A stretch of DNA of 64,000 nucleotides, taken from NCBI GenBank assembly GCA_003056245.1, contig MVDH01000005.1, positions 36,374 to 100,373 of the forward strand. Direction: 5' to 3'. A program made the translations under genes and the position numbers. Within the stretch, counting starts at the first letter, position 1. The number at the start of each line of letters is the position of its first letter. The DNA is from Cellvibrio sp. 79. Its GTDB lineage: Bacteria; Pseudomonadota; Gammaproteobacteria; Pseudomonadales; Cellvibrionaceae. Shown here piece by piece: positions 17,901-25,679 of the stretch. Below the pieces are notes generated by a model that made no database searches, was not told the origin of the DNA, and saw only the letters and a program-made list of their open reading frames with translations.

Positions 17901-20742
17901 TCTCAATTAGGCCACCTAAATTGCAAATTTTTTCAAGATTGTCCGGCGTATCAGATTTTGCATCAATTTCAAATTGCTTTAAGAAGTGGGCCGCAGCTAA
18001 CTCCAATTCCAATAACAAGCCAGAACTTTTGCTCAAGCCCTCAAGCAATTGAGTTTGCCAGGCAGTAGACCATGCAGTCGCACGTAAAGAACTTAACCCC
18101 TGAACGTTAACATCAGCAATATCTTTAAAAGCAATTGCTAACTCTTCCACCAACTCAAGCGTCGCTTTTAGATCAGCCTCGGTTTTTATTGGCCCACTAT
18201 TTAAATCGGGATGCCACCCCAAATTAAAATTCAATAAATCACTTTTTAGCGCTAGTTTAGAGATAGCATCCCGTAACGAAATTCCGGAACCAGATTTTCT
18301 ATGTAACGCTCGTATATAAGTATTTAATTGGTCTCTTTTCTGCTTCAGCTCTACAATCTGCGCTGTCCATTCTTCAGAACTCAAACCTTCTCGTTTGTGC
18401 CAGGCTCTGCCTAACTGATCAAGCACAGCGCGTTTATTTGCTTTGTTACTATGTAGTTCCAAACACAAATGGCTCAAACCCACTTTATGCATTCGTCGAT
18501 ATACTACATTGAGTGCAGCCATCTTCTCTGCCACAAAAAGAATTTTTCGACCTTTACCAATATTGTGCGCGATAATATTTGCAATCGTTTCTGATTTTCC
18601 CGTGCCAGGTGGCCCCTCTAAAACGAAATCTTGGTCACGTCCAGAAGCTTCAACTGCAACGAGTTGCGAGCTATCACAATTGAGCGGCGTAAATATCTCT
18701 GCAGGATCAATCTTATCATCAACTTGGTCTCTCTCAACAAAGTAAGCTTCTTGCGCAAAAGCCTCTCTAGGGCTGTCAACCAAATGCTTAACAAATAAGT
18801 TTTCTTTTAAATCTTCAATACGATCACGAAGATCTTTCCACATGAGATATTTTGCAAACGAGAAAGACGCAAGCACCAACTCTTCCACGACTTCAAACCC
18901 GCGATGCTCACTTATAGCTTCGCGCACACGCTGCCATATATAGGATACATCAACACCACTCTCGTCTTCAGGTAAGCCGTCTTTGAACTCCGAAAGATTG
19001 ATATCATGTTCAACATTCAAGAACTCCAATAAGGTCAGATTAAAAATTGGGTCTTCATCTTGAAGCTGCTGAAGATAGACAGGTGATCTCGCGCTATTAC
19101 GGTTCAGCAAAACAGGAATCAGGATGAGCGGTGCTCGATAACTGCGATCATCCTCGGGGTTTTCTTTCCATTTAATCATGCCCAATGCTAGGAAAAGTGT
19201 ATTCGACCCACCTTCTTCTAGATCACTCTTTGCTTTTCGAAACAGTTCAATACTGTTTTTTTCTAATCGACTCTGACTTTGATTAGCAACGAGGATATTG
19301 CTACCAAGCTGATCTAATGCATACTGACGATGTATATCCGAACCGGTTTGCAGTTTAAAATTTTCAGCGTCACGTTCCTTGTCATTAACAGGACTTTCCT
19401 CCGCCGACAAAAAGCGAAACCTATTGCCACTGGCCAGCATATCCTCCATCACCGCAATGTCTGGGCAAAACAGCTTTATGGAAACAGCTCTATCGCTAAA
19501 ATTTAATAAGCTATTTCGCTTAGTTAAATCAAGTAACTTACGTGACCAAGTATCAATTCGTGTTTCTGGTGTTTCTTCTTGCACACGCTCTTCTGCACGG
19601 ACTGGCGGCAAAGGAGGTAAAACTGGCATCGGCAAGACTGTGGCACTTTTTGCAAATACCTCTTCACGTGTGGCCTCAACTGTAGAAAGTGGCTTAATTT
19701 GCCGAGCCCGCGCTTGTGCAATATCGATAACGAAAACGAAATCGTCTTCATTCTCTTCATCAATGAGAGTGCGAGCATGCATCTTAGTCTGCTCGAAAGT
19801 TACTGGCTCTGAGTTAGTCACCAAGGTTGTCTCAAACAGGACAATATCGCGGTTATCTACACGCTTACGAATGTCCATGGGATCATCATTAGTAAGCACA
19901 GGTAAACGATCATTAATCAGCCAAGCACCAGCAAATGCATGGCCATTCGTGAACGCCATAACAGCATTTAACCCCATCGCTTCAATACAACTAGCAAATA
20001 ATAGTGAGGTATCCAAACAAGCTGCAATCTTGGAATTACTAATATCAGAAGCTAAACGAATGCGTTGCCCATGCTTGGCAAAACCCTGTGGAGGAGATAC
20101 ATAAGCCAACTTTTGATTAAATATCACATTCCAGAGCGCAGCGAGCATCATGTAAGGTTTCTCACGCGTGTTGGACTGATATCCGTCAATTTTGCGTCCA
20201 TGTCCCCATTGTTCCAGCACATCTGCTACTTGCTTAAGTAGCGATTCAACATAAATACCATTAGGTTTTACAAAAGCCGCTAGCAAATCAGGTTGCCGAT
20301 TTTCTCCACCCCAGTAATTTGCTGGCAACATAGCGACGGGTACAGTCGCAGATGCAAGTTTGCTACCATCATTTGCAAATACATCAAATTGCAAATCGAG
20401 TTTTATTTCTTCAGTTAAGCCAAATAAGGTATCGAAAGGAAATTTTAAGTCGCGCTTAGGTAAGGAAAGTATCTGTCCATGTACCATCGCATCAATGATC
20501 CATTCATCGCCCTCTAGCCACCCCGGGATTGGCTGCAGCACGAGTTTAAGTTTCCCTAAAGGCTTTTGTTTTTCAAGTTCAACTGTGTCCTCAAATTTGC
20601 CATATTCAATACGCAGCGATTTAACTAATGGATACGCATTTTGTTGTGCCGCCAAAGAGAAGGTACTGATAGCATCGACTACGATTTTTAAGGGAAAGGA
20701 CATAGCAGCATTCCAATTGAATTTATAGATCCCGGAAAACAT
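14908..20742 (-). CDS. Giant DUF4011/superfamily 1 helicase/nuclease protein with DUF3320-like C terminus
   Basis: The protein has 1,944 residues. The N-terminal 330 residues include a transglutaminase-like stretch with Cys at about 240 (ACLDTSLLFASCIEAMG) and His at about 266 (NGHAF). A DUF4011-type segment starts near residue 395 (WSRKLLDLTKRNSLLNF). Walker A GPPGTGKSE is near 711 and Walker B VVFDEASQM near 1340. Helicase motifs follow (GDPKQMPPTNFF, RLMGHYRSRHE, ESVQGDERDIIILSLGYG, RRLNVAITRA). A PD-(D/E)XK/DUF559-like nuclease lies at about 1640-1730 (KIDLGIRHP, GVECDGATYHGS, LGWRIVRLWSTDYF), then a DUF3320-like tail. Such proteins are found in defence regions and probably process DNA ends. 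Nothing appears broken. The start could be the ATG at 20703. The gene stands alone, beside a phage-type module. Confidence 0.85.
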   Translation of the reverse strand: MFSGIYKFNWNAAMSFPLKIVVDAISTFSLAAQQNAYPLVKSLRIEYGKFEDTVELEKQKPLGKLKLVLQPIPGWLEGDEWIIDAMVHGQILSLPKRDLKFPFDTLFGLTEEIKLDLQFDVFANDGSKLASATVPVAMLPANYWGGENRQPDLLAAFVKPNGIYVESLLKQVADVLEQWGHGRKIDGYQSNTREKPYMMLAALWNVIFNQKLAYVSPPQGFAKHGQRIRLASDISNSKIAACLDTSLLFASCIEAMGLNAVMAFTNGHAFAGAWLINDRLPVLTNDDPMDIRKRVDNRDIVLFETTLVTNSEPVTFEQTKMHARTLIDEENEDDFVFVIDIAQARARQIKPLSTVEATREEVFAKSATVLPMPVLPPLPPVRAEERVQEETPETRIDTWSRKLLDLTKRNSLLNFSDRAVSIKLFCPDIAVMEDMLASGNRFRFLSAEESPVNDKERDAENFKLQTGSDIHRQYALDQLGSNILVANQSQSRLEKNSIELFRKAKSDLEEGGSNTLFLALGMIKWKENPEDDRSYRAPLILIPVLLNRNSARSPVYLQQLQDEDPIFNLTLLEFLNVEHDINLSEFKDGLPEDESGVDVSYIWQRVREAISEHRGFEVVEELVLASFSFAKYLMWKDLRDRIEDLKENLFVKHLVDSPREAFAQEAYFVERDQVDDKIDPAEIFTPLNCDSSQLVAVEASGRDQDFVLEGPPGTGKSETIANIIAHNIGKGRKILFVAEKMAALNVVYRRMHKVGLSHLCLELHSNKANKRAVLDQLGRAWHKREGLSSEEWTAQIVELKQKRDQLNTYIRALHRKSGSGISLRDAISKLALKSDLLNFNLGWHPDLNSGPIKTEADLKATLELVEELAIAFKDIADVNVQGLSSLRATAWSTAWQTQLLEGLSKSSGLLLELELAAAHFLKQFEIDAKSDTPDNLEKICNLGGLIEIAIQHSIEFALANGAKERLFMLNELAKQKGNFDQLLLNIGHNITPELLSKAPIDDWLRLEAEVQSSWIKGTINKWKINTAAKKIGLSKFDDLSDIKKLKQARDAKIEIEKILEPLARFDIWKGWETDAKQLDKLHALGMKVRSVLSKTIGLTDDPVHLMISLKKWLIDGRDFLEGSKLVAACNEFNLKYNQFIETRRALDASGFIIGNTQSFRDCAQIISGIIRSSVKLKSWCEWQAAKKKIEEKQMSNLASALEGGQADANKLQEQFYIAYCQWLAPLLIDDDPLLREFKSSSHELTIGRFRELDANVANITSEYVVALASEKVPQRNSKSSPQEFGALARELQKKSRHIPTRALIDQLGGSLLDLCPCLMMSPLSVAQFLPSDFRGFDLVVFDEASQMTTWDSVGAIARGKNVIVVGDPKQMPPTNFFSGGKSSEETEEEDLESILDQALAAGLPLKRLMGHYRSRHETLIAFSNSKYYENSLVTYPSSDTKESAVTLHRINGAYAKGKGRNNPIEAKAVVEEIVRRLMSRDVRKKTIGVVTLNTDQQRTIEDLLDDARRANPSIEAYFQDSDNYDAVFIKNLESVQGDERDIIILSLGYGPTEVGGKTMSMNFGPLNKMGGERRLNVAITRATSEVLVFASFDSSMIDLSRTSSTAVEHLKQYLDFAERGPKALPEQASAAYGIDQFDSDFEQAVSYALREKGWKVQTQVGVSKFKIDLGIRHPDKPGIYLAGVECDGATYHGSPSARDRDRVRQAILENLGWRIVRLWSTDYFIDADAAIIKVDEKLRELLKRDIVETDENDVVPQLQDVDAAFQNIPAQLKIDNDDSIDLAHGYGELNASDYFKENYKISLAKLARDILKDKPGITLHTLTLDIANLHGLSRTSKKQIDHLQSVIEAWAGIAGVDGQSPTVWLSPKDVVAEIPWRGVEAFGYSRLWSEVSHHEALGLARYALAKAPHDPVSFICDEFDLKRRHEKTLEIFSKWISKIRDEVS

Positions 20743-21139
20743 GTGACATCTTACGATTCAAGTATCTTAAATTACGATACGTACAGAGTATTACTGGTTA
20801 ACAGCTTCCGTTCATTCAAGATATTATCCGTATGTGTTATCACTATAACTACCATCTATCGTTACCATCTGGTATTGGGTCAATAGAAGATTAATGACCG
20901 TCCGCGTCGGACACAATGCTACTTTATAATCTGTTGCGGTTCGTAAACTCACCGGCAACATACAATTACATTCGCAACCTTCAACAACTTATTTCACGAA
21001 ATACGCCGGGTAAGAAAAATCAATTAAAGACCATAGCAACATTCAACGCCAGCACAAATTACAACCCATTACCACCCCGCGTTGACAACCCCACCTTCAT
21101 CCCATAACCTGCCCGCGCTGCGGTAAATTCCGTAGTCGG
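20743..21139. other. Gap of about 400 bases upstream of the helicase gene
   Basis: It contains the presumed minus-strand promoter of the helicase. A plus-strand frame at 20916-21107 has no ribosome site or coding character. To the right it passes into the C4-like RNA region. Confidence 0.5.
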
Positions 21140-21302
21140 GCCTCTCAATCCCGCAAAAATCCAAAACCGGCGCAAAGCGTGTCTTTGCGTCCTGCTACAG
21201 CTTTGCCTGTTGTTATGGCGGCTGGGCGGGGCTGCCTTCGGGCGGGCCGGTGTTGAGAACCCTGTTCAGTCCGCCCCCATAAATCTCAACTTGTGGTGGC
21301 GG
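21140..21302 (+). ncRNA. C4-like antisense RNA module upstream of a small phage-type gene
   Basis: The core 21217-21275 is closed by GGCGG (21217-21221) and CCGCC (21271-21275) around GC-rich internal hairpins. A loop segment GTTGAGA (21252-21258) is perfectly complementary to TCTCAAC (21284-21290), just before the downstream gene. TCTCAA also occurs upstream at 21143-21148. Target sites on both sides of a structured RNA match the logic of the P4/P1 phage C4 antisense RNA. The DNA also translates to a short peptide ending GGWAGLPSGGPVLRTLFSPP, a by-product commonly annotated in front of prophage genes. I infer that it controls translation of the 105-aa gene at 21331. Confidence 0.6.
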
Positions 21303-21330
21303 TTACTCACCAAAACTTTGAGATTTTATT

Positions 21331-21648
21331 ATGGATAATACAATTCCCCCTCCCCCATTCCCCAATACCTGCGTTATTAAACTCGATCAAAACCAATACG
21401 CGTTTTATAAAAAATCCCGCCTTGAAATTCGTTCACCTACCGGCGAAGCGATTACGGTACTCAGCACACCAGTACCCGTCGTAACGGATGAAGATGCAAT
21501 TCATCAACTGTATTGTCAGACGCTGGTATTAGAAGTGTTGTTGTATGAAGTTAATGAGCGCGTAAAATTACCGCAGTGGGCACTTAACAGTGTTGCGCGT
21601 GTGATTGACAGAATTGATGCTCATCTTAAGAGGCAGTTGTCGATGTAG
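21331..21648 (+). CDS. Small protein of unknown function behind a C4-like leader (paralogue 1)
   Basis: This 105-residue soluble protein starts MDNTIPPPPFP, then VIKLDQNQYAFYKKSRLEIR and a C-terminal helical part (LYCQTLVLEVLLYEVNERVK, ALNSVARVIDRIDAHLKR). No known domain is recognised. Its closest relative is encoded 4 kb away at 25335-25637, sharing most of the sequence from VIKL onward. The C4-like RNA upstream places it with genes that prophages and satellites keep under antisense control, such as antirepressors or host-inhibition proteins; the actual role is unknown. A bidirectional terminator follows. Confidence 0.75.
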   Translation: MDNTIPPPPFPNTCVIKLDQNQYAFYKKSRLEIRSPTGEAITVLSTPVPVVTDEDAIHQLYCQTLVLEVLLYEVNERVKLPQWALNSVARVIDRIDAHLKRQLSM

Positions 21649-21655
21649 CATATAA

Positions 21656-21686
21656 AAAAAGGCGAATCGTTTGATTTCGCCTTTTT
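21656..21686. terminator. Bidirectional intrinsic terminator
   Basis: AAAAAGGCGAA at 21656-21666 pairs perfectly with TTCGCCTTTTT at 21676-21686. The A- and T-tracts let it stop both the 105-aa gene (plus) and the cold-shock gene (minus). Confidence 0.88.
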
Positions 21687-21732
21687 AAAATTATTGCATT
21701 AACGAATTATATCGCCAATGAATTTTTACGAT

Positions 21733-21942
21733 TTAGATAGCCTGAATATTTTCAGCTTGCGGGCCTTTTTGACCTTGGGTCACAGTAAAACTAACTTGTT
21801 GGCCTTCAACAAGGGATTTGAAACCCGTGCCGGAAATAGCGCTAAAGTGAGCGAAGACATCTGCACCAGATTCTTGTTGAATGAAACCAAAACCTTTAGC
21901 GTCATTAAACCATTTTACAGTGCCAGTAGTAATTTTAGACAT
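21733..21942 (-). CDS. CspA-family cold-shock protein
   Basis: This 69-residue single OB-fold protein has the nucleic-acid binding motifs KGFGFIQQ (RNP1) and VFAHFSAI (RNP2), and the standard opening [14 protein letters not shown]. Length and sequence are normal for the family. These proteins bind single-stranded RNA and DNA and act as RNA chaperones, often induced by cold or growth changes. The upstream region is long and AT-rich, which is compatible with the extended cold-shock 5' leader, but no cold-box was identified with certainty. It ends at the shared terminator at 21656-21686. Confidence 0.96.
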   Translation of the reverse strand: MSKITTGTVKWFNDAKGFGFIQQESGADVFAHFSAISGTGFKSLVEGQQVSFTVTQGQKGPQAENIQAI

Positions 21943-22431
21943 AGTGTTACCTATTAATACAAAAGTAAATTTCCCCTTAGGGGTGCTTGGCTGGAAATGC
22001 GGGAATTACTTATGTAAGACAGGACGAAATACTAGAATAAAACTTCGAAGTGTGAGGCATAAATACTAAACGGGCTTTTCGAGCTAATTGCAGTCTACGC
22101 TTGTTTGAGGCGTTGTCAAACATTATTATTTTTAAAATAGTGAAATGCGGTTTTATAAACATCACAAGCCTGGCTATTCATGCGCCAGGAATGTTAATGC
22201 CGTTAATACATTAACAAAAAATATTAAAAATATAGTCGTCGAAAAATTATTTTTTTAATACAAAAATCCCACTGAAAATTATTCACATTAAAAGCGGTTA
22301 CGTTATACAGGCCTAATACCTAATGTGTTAGTAAGTGCGGTGACCAACAGAGCCATAATGAATAAAAATGTAAACTCATGTTGGTGGTGCAACTCAGAAT
22401 AGAATTACATCACCAAATCCTTTCATTAGTA
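21943..22431. other. Divergent promoter region and probable csp leader
   Basis: About 490 AT-rich bases separate the minus-strand cold-shock gene from the plus-strand membrane protein gene. The part next to the csp start probably forms a long 5' leader. No open frame is convincing, and no exact cold-shock element could be pointed to. Confidence 0.45.
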
Positions 22432-22974
22432 ATGGATAACACCATGAGCACATATAGCCACCACATTTCCAGCATTTTTTCCTGCCGGACTCACGCCGAA
22501 GCAACGTACAACAAATTAATAGAGAAAGGGATTGATGCCTATCAACTCACCCTTCGTCGGGTTAACTTTACGCTAGCCCGGAACGCACCGGATAAGGAGA
22601 ATATTGAATTGCCAAGGTCACTTTTAATTAACACGAGCTTTGGTATGACGATAGGCGCAATTGCCGGAATGCTAACGGATTTAATACTGCCAGTTGCCCA
22701 ACCCGATGTATTTGCCAGCAATCCAATTATCGGACCATTGATATTAATTGGTGTTGGGGCATGTATAGGAGGCGTACTTGGTACCCTTAGAGGCGTAATG
22801 AAAAAAATGCAATTATTGCCAGAGGAATCAACGTTCCATGCGCAATTCCTGCTGACTATAAAAACACTGGATCGACAACAAATATCAATAGCAGAATCTG
22901 TTATGGAAACCTCTGCTGAGGGGAAGGGAATATATTACCCGTTTGCAAAAAACCACAAGGGGGCTACAAATTAA
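22432..22974 (+). CDS. Hypothetical protein with two glycine-rich membrane helices
   Basis: About 180 residues. The first 65 look like a small alpha/beta domain (SSIFSCRTHAEATYNKLIEK) resembling the N-terminal part of general-stress proteins that carry a glycine-zipper membrane segment. Two hydrophobic Gly/Ala-rich helices follow (about residues 72-90 and 105-125, the second containing LILIGVGACIGGVLG). The C-terminal region repeats the mixed pattern (FHAQFLLTIKTLDRQQISIA). The start is uncertain: ATG at 22378, 22432 or 22444, none with a strong ribosome site. It probably sits in the inner membrane; function unknown. Confidence 0.7.
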   Translation: MDNTMSTYSHHISSIFSCRTHAEATYNKLIEKGIDAYQLTLRRVNFTLARNAPDKENIELPRSLLINTSFGMTIGAIAGMLTDLILPVAQPDVFASNPIIGPLILIGVGACIGGVLGTLRGVMKKMQLLPEESTFHAQFLLTIKTLDRQQISIAESVMETSAEGKGIYYPFAKNHKGATN

Positions 22975-23408
22975 TAAAACACGAAACTGCCTGATTTTAT
23001 AGGCGCAATAGCGATAAATTCACTATATGCACGCTTTGCCATCCAGATTGGCTGGATGTAGGAAATCCCGCCTTAAACTTAAAATATTGGCAATCTGCAC
23101 TACCGGTAAACCTATTAAAAATGCAGTTACTTTTTACTCTATATAAAATTTTTCTAGTAAAGAAATTATAAATAACGTCCTTGCGATGCTTCCAGATGTA
23201 AACTTCAGCGACAAAAATACAACGCGATTTGACAGGCATCGGAAGACCAATTATTACTATACCGTGTCTGCTAAACCACTCTGGCATGCGGGGGCAGGAT
23301 TGCCCCCAACTCCCCTTTAAAATTTTTCACCCGGATTAAATCAGGTTACTTCTTTGCTAAGCGCTGGTGAATTTATTAGCTATTAATATGTTACTCACGG
23401 TGAAAACT
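22975..23408. other. Gap of about 430 bases
   Basis: A 96-codon minus-strand frame (22997-23287) has no good ribosome site and no recognisable domain, so it is not called. A short hairpin, CATCCAG/CTGGATG, occurs near 23040-23058. Nothing else is visible. Confidence 0.45.
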
Positions 23409-23606
23409 ATGATCTTAAAAACGCTAATTGATCGCAATGGACAGTATCAAATTAATCTCGTTGAATGCAAAGGCATCAATGGATTTACTGTCAGGTTTCA
23501 CTTCGAAGTCGTCGATACAAAAAATGGAAAATGTATTGGAATATGTGATCATCTTAATGAAGCTAAAGAACAACTTAATACACTCACCTTGAAAGCTGCA
23601 AGTTAA
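23409..23606 (+). CDS. Small hypothetical protein (65 aa)
   Basis: Starting at the ATG at 23409, this frame encodes 65 residues with a plausible soluble composition (LIDRNGQYQINLVECKGING, VVDTKNGKCIGICDHLNEAK). An alternating strand-helix pattern suggests a small beta-beta-alpha fold. An intrinsic terminator begins about 75 bases after the stop, which supports a real transcript. No family is recognised. Confidence 0.55.
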   Translation: MILKTLIDRNGQYQINLVECKGINGFTVRFHFEVVDTKNGKCIGICDHLNEAKEQLNTLTLKAAS

Positions 23607-23677
23607 TCCATCATAACCATTTAAGATAATTACAAGATGGGTGGAAACTCTCCATTACAAAAGCTATTTTACTGCCG

Positions 23678-23711
23678 CAACTATCACCAGTGATGATAGT
23701 TGGTTTTTTTT
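23678..23711 (+). terminator. Intrinsic terminator
   Basis: CAACTATCA at 23678-23686 pairs with TGATAGTTG at 23694-23702, followed by G and eight T at 23704-23711. It terminates the plus-strand small gene and overlaps the end of a minus-strand small membrane ORF. Confidence 0.85.
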
Positions 23712-23845
23712 ACAGATTGGATACGTACCAACAGCAGGCAAACCCCTAGTAGTACGGAAAATTGAAATAATGCGTATGCGCCAAAAATAGAGGGCACAGC
23801 AATAAAAGACCAAACTAGCAACGCAAAACAACATGTCTTATACAT
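23684..23845 (-). CDS. Putative small membrane protein (53 aa)
   Basis: An ATG at 23845, preceded by GGTGAGAA at good spacing, opens a 53-codon frame beginning MYKTCCFALLVW. It has two hydrophobic helices (about residues 5-20 and 22-41) and a basic tail RIQSVKKTNYHHW. This is the composition of a genuine small inner-membrane protein: the positive charges lie at the ends and the hydrophobic runs are long. Its stop lies inside the terminator stem of the opposite gene. No homologue is recalled with certainty. Confidence 0.5.
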   Translation of the reverse strand: MYKTCCFALLVWSFIAVPSIFGAYALFQFSVLLGVCLLLVRIQSVKKTNYHHW

Positions 23846-23968
23846 TTCTCACCATTAATTAAATAAATACCCTACTATTGTTGAATTCGCTGCCTTAGGT
23901 TCGGCAGCGCACATAGCCGTACACCTTGGCCCCGTACACTTCGTGTTGCGATTCATCCTGGAGAGGAT

Positions 23969-24676
23969 ATGCCTTCCGAATTACATTTTAATGGGCTCAT
24001 AGCTGCCTTACCCATCGATTCCCAAAAACGGTTATTGGACAATTTGGAATTGGTCCCCCTGATCTCAGGCAAGGTTTTATATGAAGCAGGCGAGACACTA
24101 CGTCATGTTTATTTTCCGATTGACTGTATTATTTCATCCATCTACGTCATGGAATCGGGAGCCACTACCGGCATTTTAGTTATTGGCAATGAAGGTATGG
24201 TCGGCACAGCAACGTTTATGGGCGGTGAAAGCACTCCCAGTCGCGCCATTGTCCAAACAGGTGGACTCGCTTATCGGTTATCCGCACAAAAATTCAAAAC
24301 GGAGTTCAATCGTCATACCGATTTACTATTGCTATTATTGCGCTACACGCAATCGTTAATTACTCAGATAGCACAAACTGCTGCGTGCAATCGACACCAT
24401 TCTATTGATCAACAACTTTGTCGCTGGCTTTTACTTTCATTGGATCGCTTACCAGATCACCACATCCCAATGACCCAGGAATTGATTTCCAATGTATTGG
24501 GTGTACGACGGGAAGGCGTTACGGAAGCCGCTGGAAAATTGCAAAAATTAGGCGCAATTGAATATGCCCGTGGTCGCATTACCGTATTGGATCGCGCGCA
24601 TCTCGAGCAACTGAGTTGCGAATGTTATGCGGTTGTCAGGAAGGAAATAGATCGCTTGATGCACCCTTTAACATAG
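23969..24676 (+). CDS. Crp/Fnr-family transcriptional regulator
   Basis: This 235-residue protein has an N-terminal cyclic-nucleotide-binding-type beta barrel (about residues 20-130, LYEAGETLRHVYFPIDCIIS). A long dimerisation helix follows, then a C-terminal winged helix-turn-helix (about 165-225, with LISNVLGVRREGVTEAAGKL). It lacks the Cys cluster of FNR and the usual phosphate-binding pattern of CRP, so it belongs to the broad group of Crp-like regulators with unknown ligand (often described near stress genes). The start ATG follows GGAGAGGAT. It converges on a ferritin-like gene, which suggests a stress role but does not prove it. Confidence 0.9.
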   Translation: MPSELHFNGLIAALPIDSQKRLLDNLELVPLISGKVLYEAGETLRHVYFPIDCIISSIYVMESGATTGILVIGNEGMVGTATFMGGESTPSRAIVQTGGLAYRLSAQKFKTEFNRHTDLLLLLLRYTQSLITQIAQTAACNRHHSIDQQLCRWLLLSLDRLPDHHIPMTQELISNVLGVRREGVTEAAGKLQKLGAIEYARGRITVLDRAHLEQLSCECYAVVRKEIDRLMHPLT

Positions 24677-24701
24677 GCAAACGCAGTAGCCCCCTGCGAA
24701 T

Positions 24702-25298
24702 TCAAAGAACAGGTTGGATATCCCGACGAAATATATTTTTATTGTTTTGAATTACACCAAGTTTTTTCACGTTCTCTCCCAACCAATCGACCAGCTCTTC
24801 AACACGTTTTTCATCCGCCTTTAAAATAATTGTCAGGATTCTGCTGGTAGTTAAATCGCTATCTGACAAATAATGTATTAGATTCCGATAAGAATTAACC
24901 GCATCACGCTCAGCATGCAAATTTTCTTCGATAAGTTTGGAAAAAACGTAGTTAATAGCAACACGTGGATAGCTATGCACAAAAAGATTTTCGACCGAAA
25001 AAGCGGGAACACCGCCTAGTTGGACGATACGTCGCGCAATTGTATGAATATGCAATAATTTTTCATTGGAATGGATTAAAAATATACTCGCAATTTTTTG
25101 CGGATGCCCCAGGGTTAAGAAATAATGCGATTTAAAGCGCATTACACGTCGGGCTTCCTCTATCAAAATGCGGTTAAGCCAGTCAATCAAATTCCCGGGA
25201 GGCGGGCTCTCGGGATATACATCGAGTCCCCCTGTATTTGTAATAAACACATTGGCAGGCGAGGCCAGTTGCCCCGTTGTAACAGCATATAATCCCAT
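24702..25298 (-). CDS. Ferritin-like/bacterioferritin-like four-helix protein
   Basis: The start at 25298 is chosen because GGAGG lies at ideal spacing upstream; longer starts would run into the neighbouring duplicated gene. The 198-residue protein is mostly helical. It contains EEARRVMRFKSHYFLTLGHP, NEKLLHIHTIARRIVQLGG and EENLHAERDAVNSYRNLI, spaced as in the bacterioferritin/DPS-like diiron fold, with Glu and His where metal ligands would be expected. Not every canonical ligand is obvious, so iron storage or ferroxidase activity is an inference. It converges with the Crp/Fnr-type regulator, 25 bases apart. Confidence 0.68.
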   Translation of the reverse strand: MGLYAVTTGQLASPANVFITNTGGLDVYPESPPPGNLIDWLNRILIEEARRVMRFKSHYFLTLGHPQKIASIFLIHSNEKLLHIHTIARRIVQLGGVPAFSVENLFVHSYPRVAINYVFSKLIEENLHAERDAVNSYRNLIHYLSDSDLTTSRILTIILKADEKRVEELVDWLGENVKKLGVIQNNKNIFRRDIQPVL

Positions 25299-25334
25299 AA
25301 GCACCTCCATAAAAGAGATAGTCTGGAGCAAACT

Positions 25335-25637
25335 ATGATGGGTGTCTGTTCGCAACCACACATTATTAAACTCAATCAACTCCAATACGCGTTTTACAAA
25401 AAATCCCGCCTTGAAAATCATTCGCCTACCGACACAATGCTCACCTTAATCAGCAAACCATTACCGACAACAACCGATGAGGATGCGGTTTACCAACTGT
25501 ATTGCCAGACGCTGTTGTTGGAAGTGGTGTTTTATGACGTGAGTGAGCGCGTGAAATTACCGCCGTGGGCGTTTAATAGTGTTGTGCGCGTGATGGGTAG
25601 AATTGATGAGCATCTTAAGAAACAGGCATTGCTGTAA
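25335..25637 (+). CDS. Small protein of unknown function (paralogue 2, without C4 leader)
   Basis: This 100-residue protein shares IIKLNQLQYAFYKKSRLE and most of its C-terminal helix with the product of 21331-21648, so the two are paralogues. The similarity also holds at DNA level from about 25358 onward. The first ten residues (MMGVCSQPH) differ and look like junction sequence, and the C4-like RNA leader is missing. The 5' part lies antisense to the promoter side of the ferritin-like gene. Expression is doubtful; it may be a displaced, leaderless copy. Confidence 0.6.
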   Translation: MMGVCSQPHIIKLNQLQYAFYKKSRLENHSPTDTMLTLISKPLPTTTDEDAVYQLYCQTLLLEVVFYDVSERVKLPPWAFNSVVRVMGRIDEHLKKQALL

Positions 25638-25646
25638 ATATAAAAT

Positions 25647-25665
25647 CAGGTGGCTATGCCACCTG
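25647..25665 (-). terminator. Hairpin terminator after the sensor kinase gene
   Basis: CAGGTGGC at 25647-25654 pairs with GCCACCTG at 25658-25665 around a 3-base loop. On the minus strand it is followed by ATTTTAT, so it probably ends the receptor-regulator-kinase transcript. Confidence 0.65.
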
Positions 25666-25679
25666 GTTGATTCCAGTAT

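Noticed and set aside
19379..20104. 241-codon frame antisense to the helicase gene
   Set aside because: It lies opposite conserved, clearly coding sequence of the giant helicase and has the Ser/Ala-rich make-up of a shadow frame.
22997..23287. 96-codon minus-strand frame
   Set aside because: No recognisable domain and no convincing ribosome site; the region contains a small hairpin and is AT-rich.
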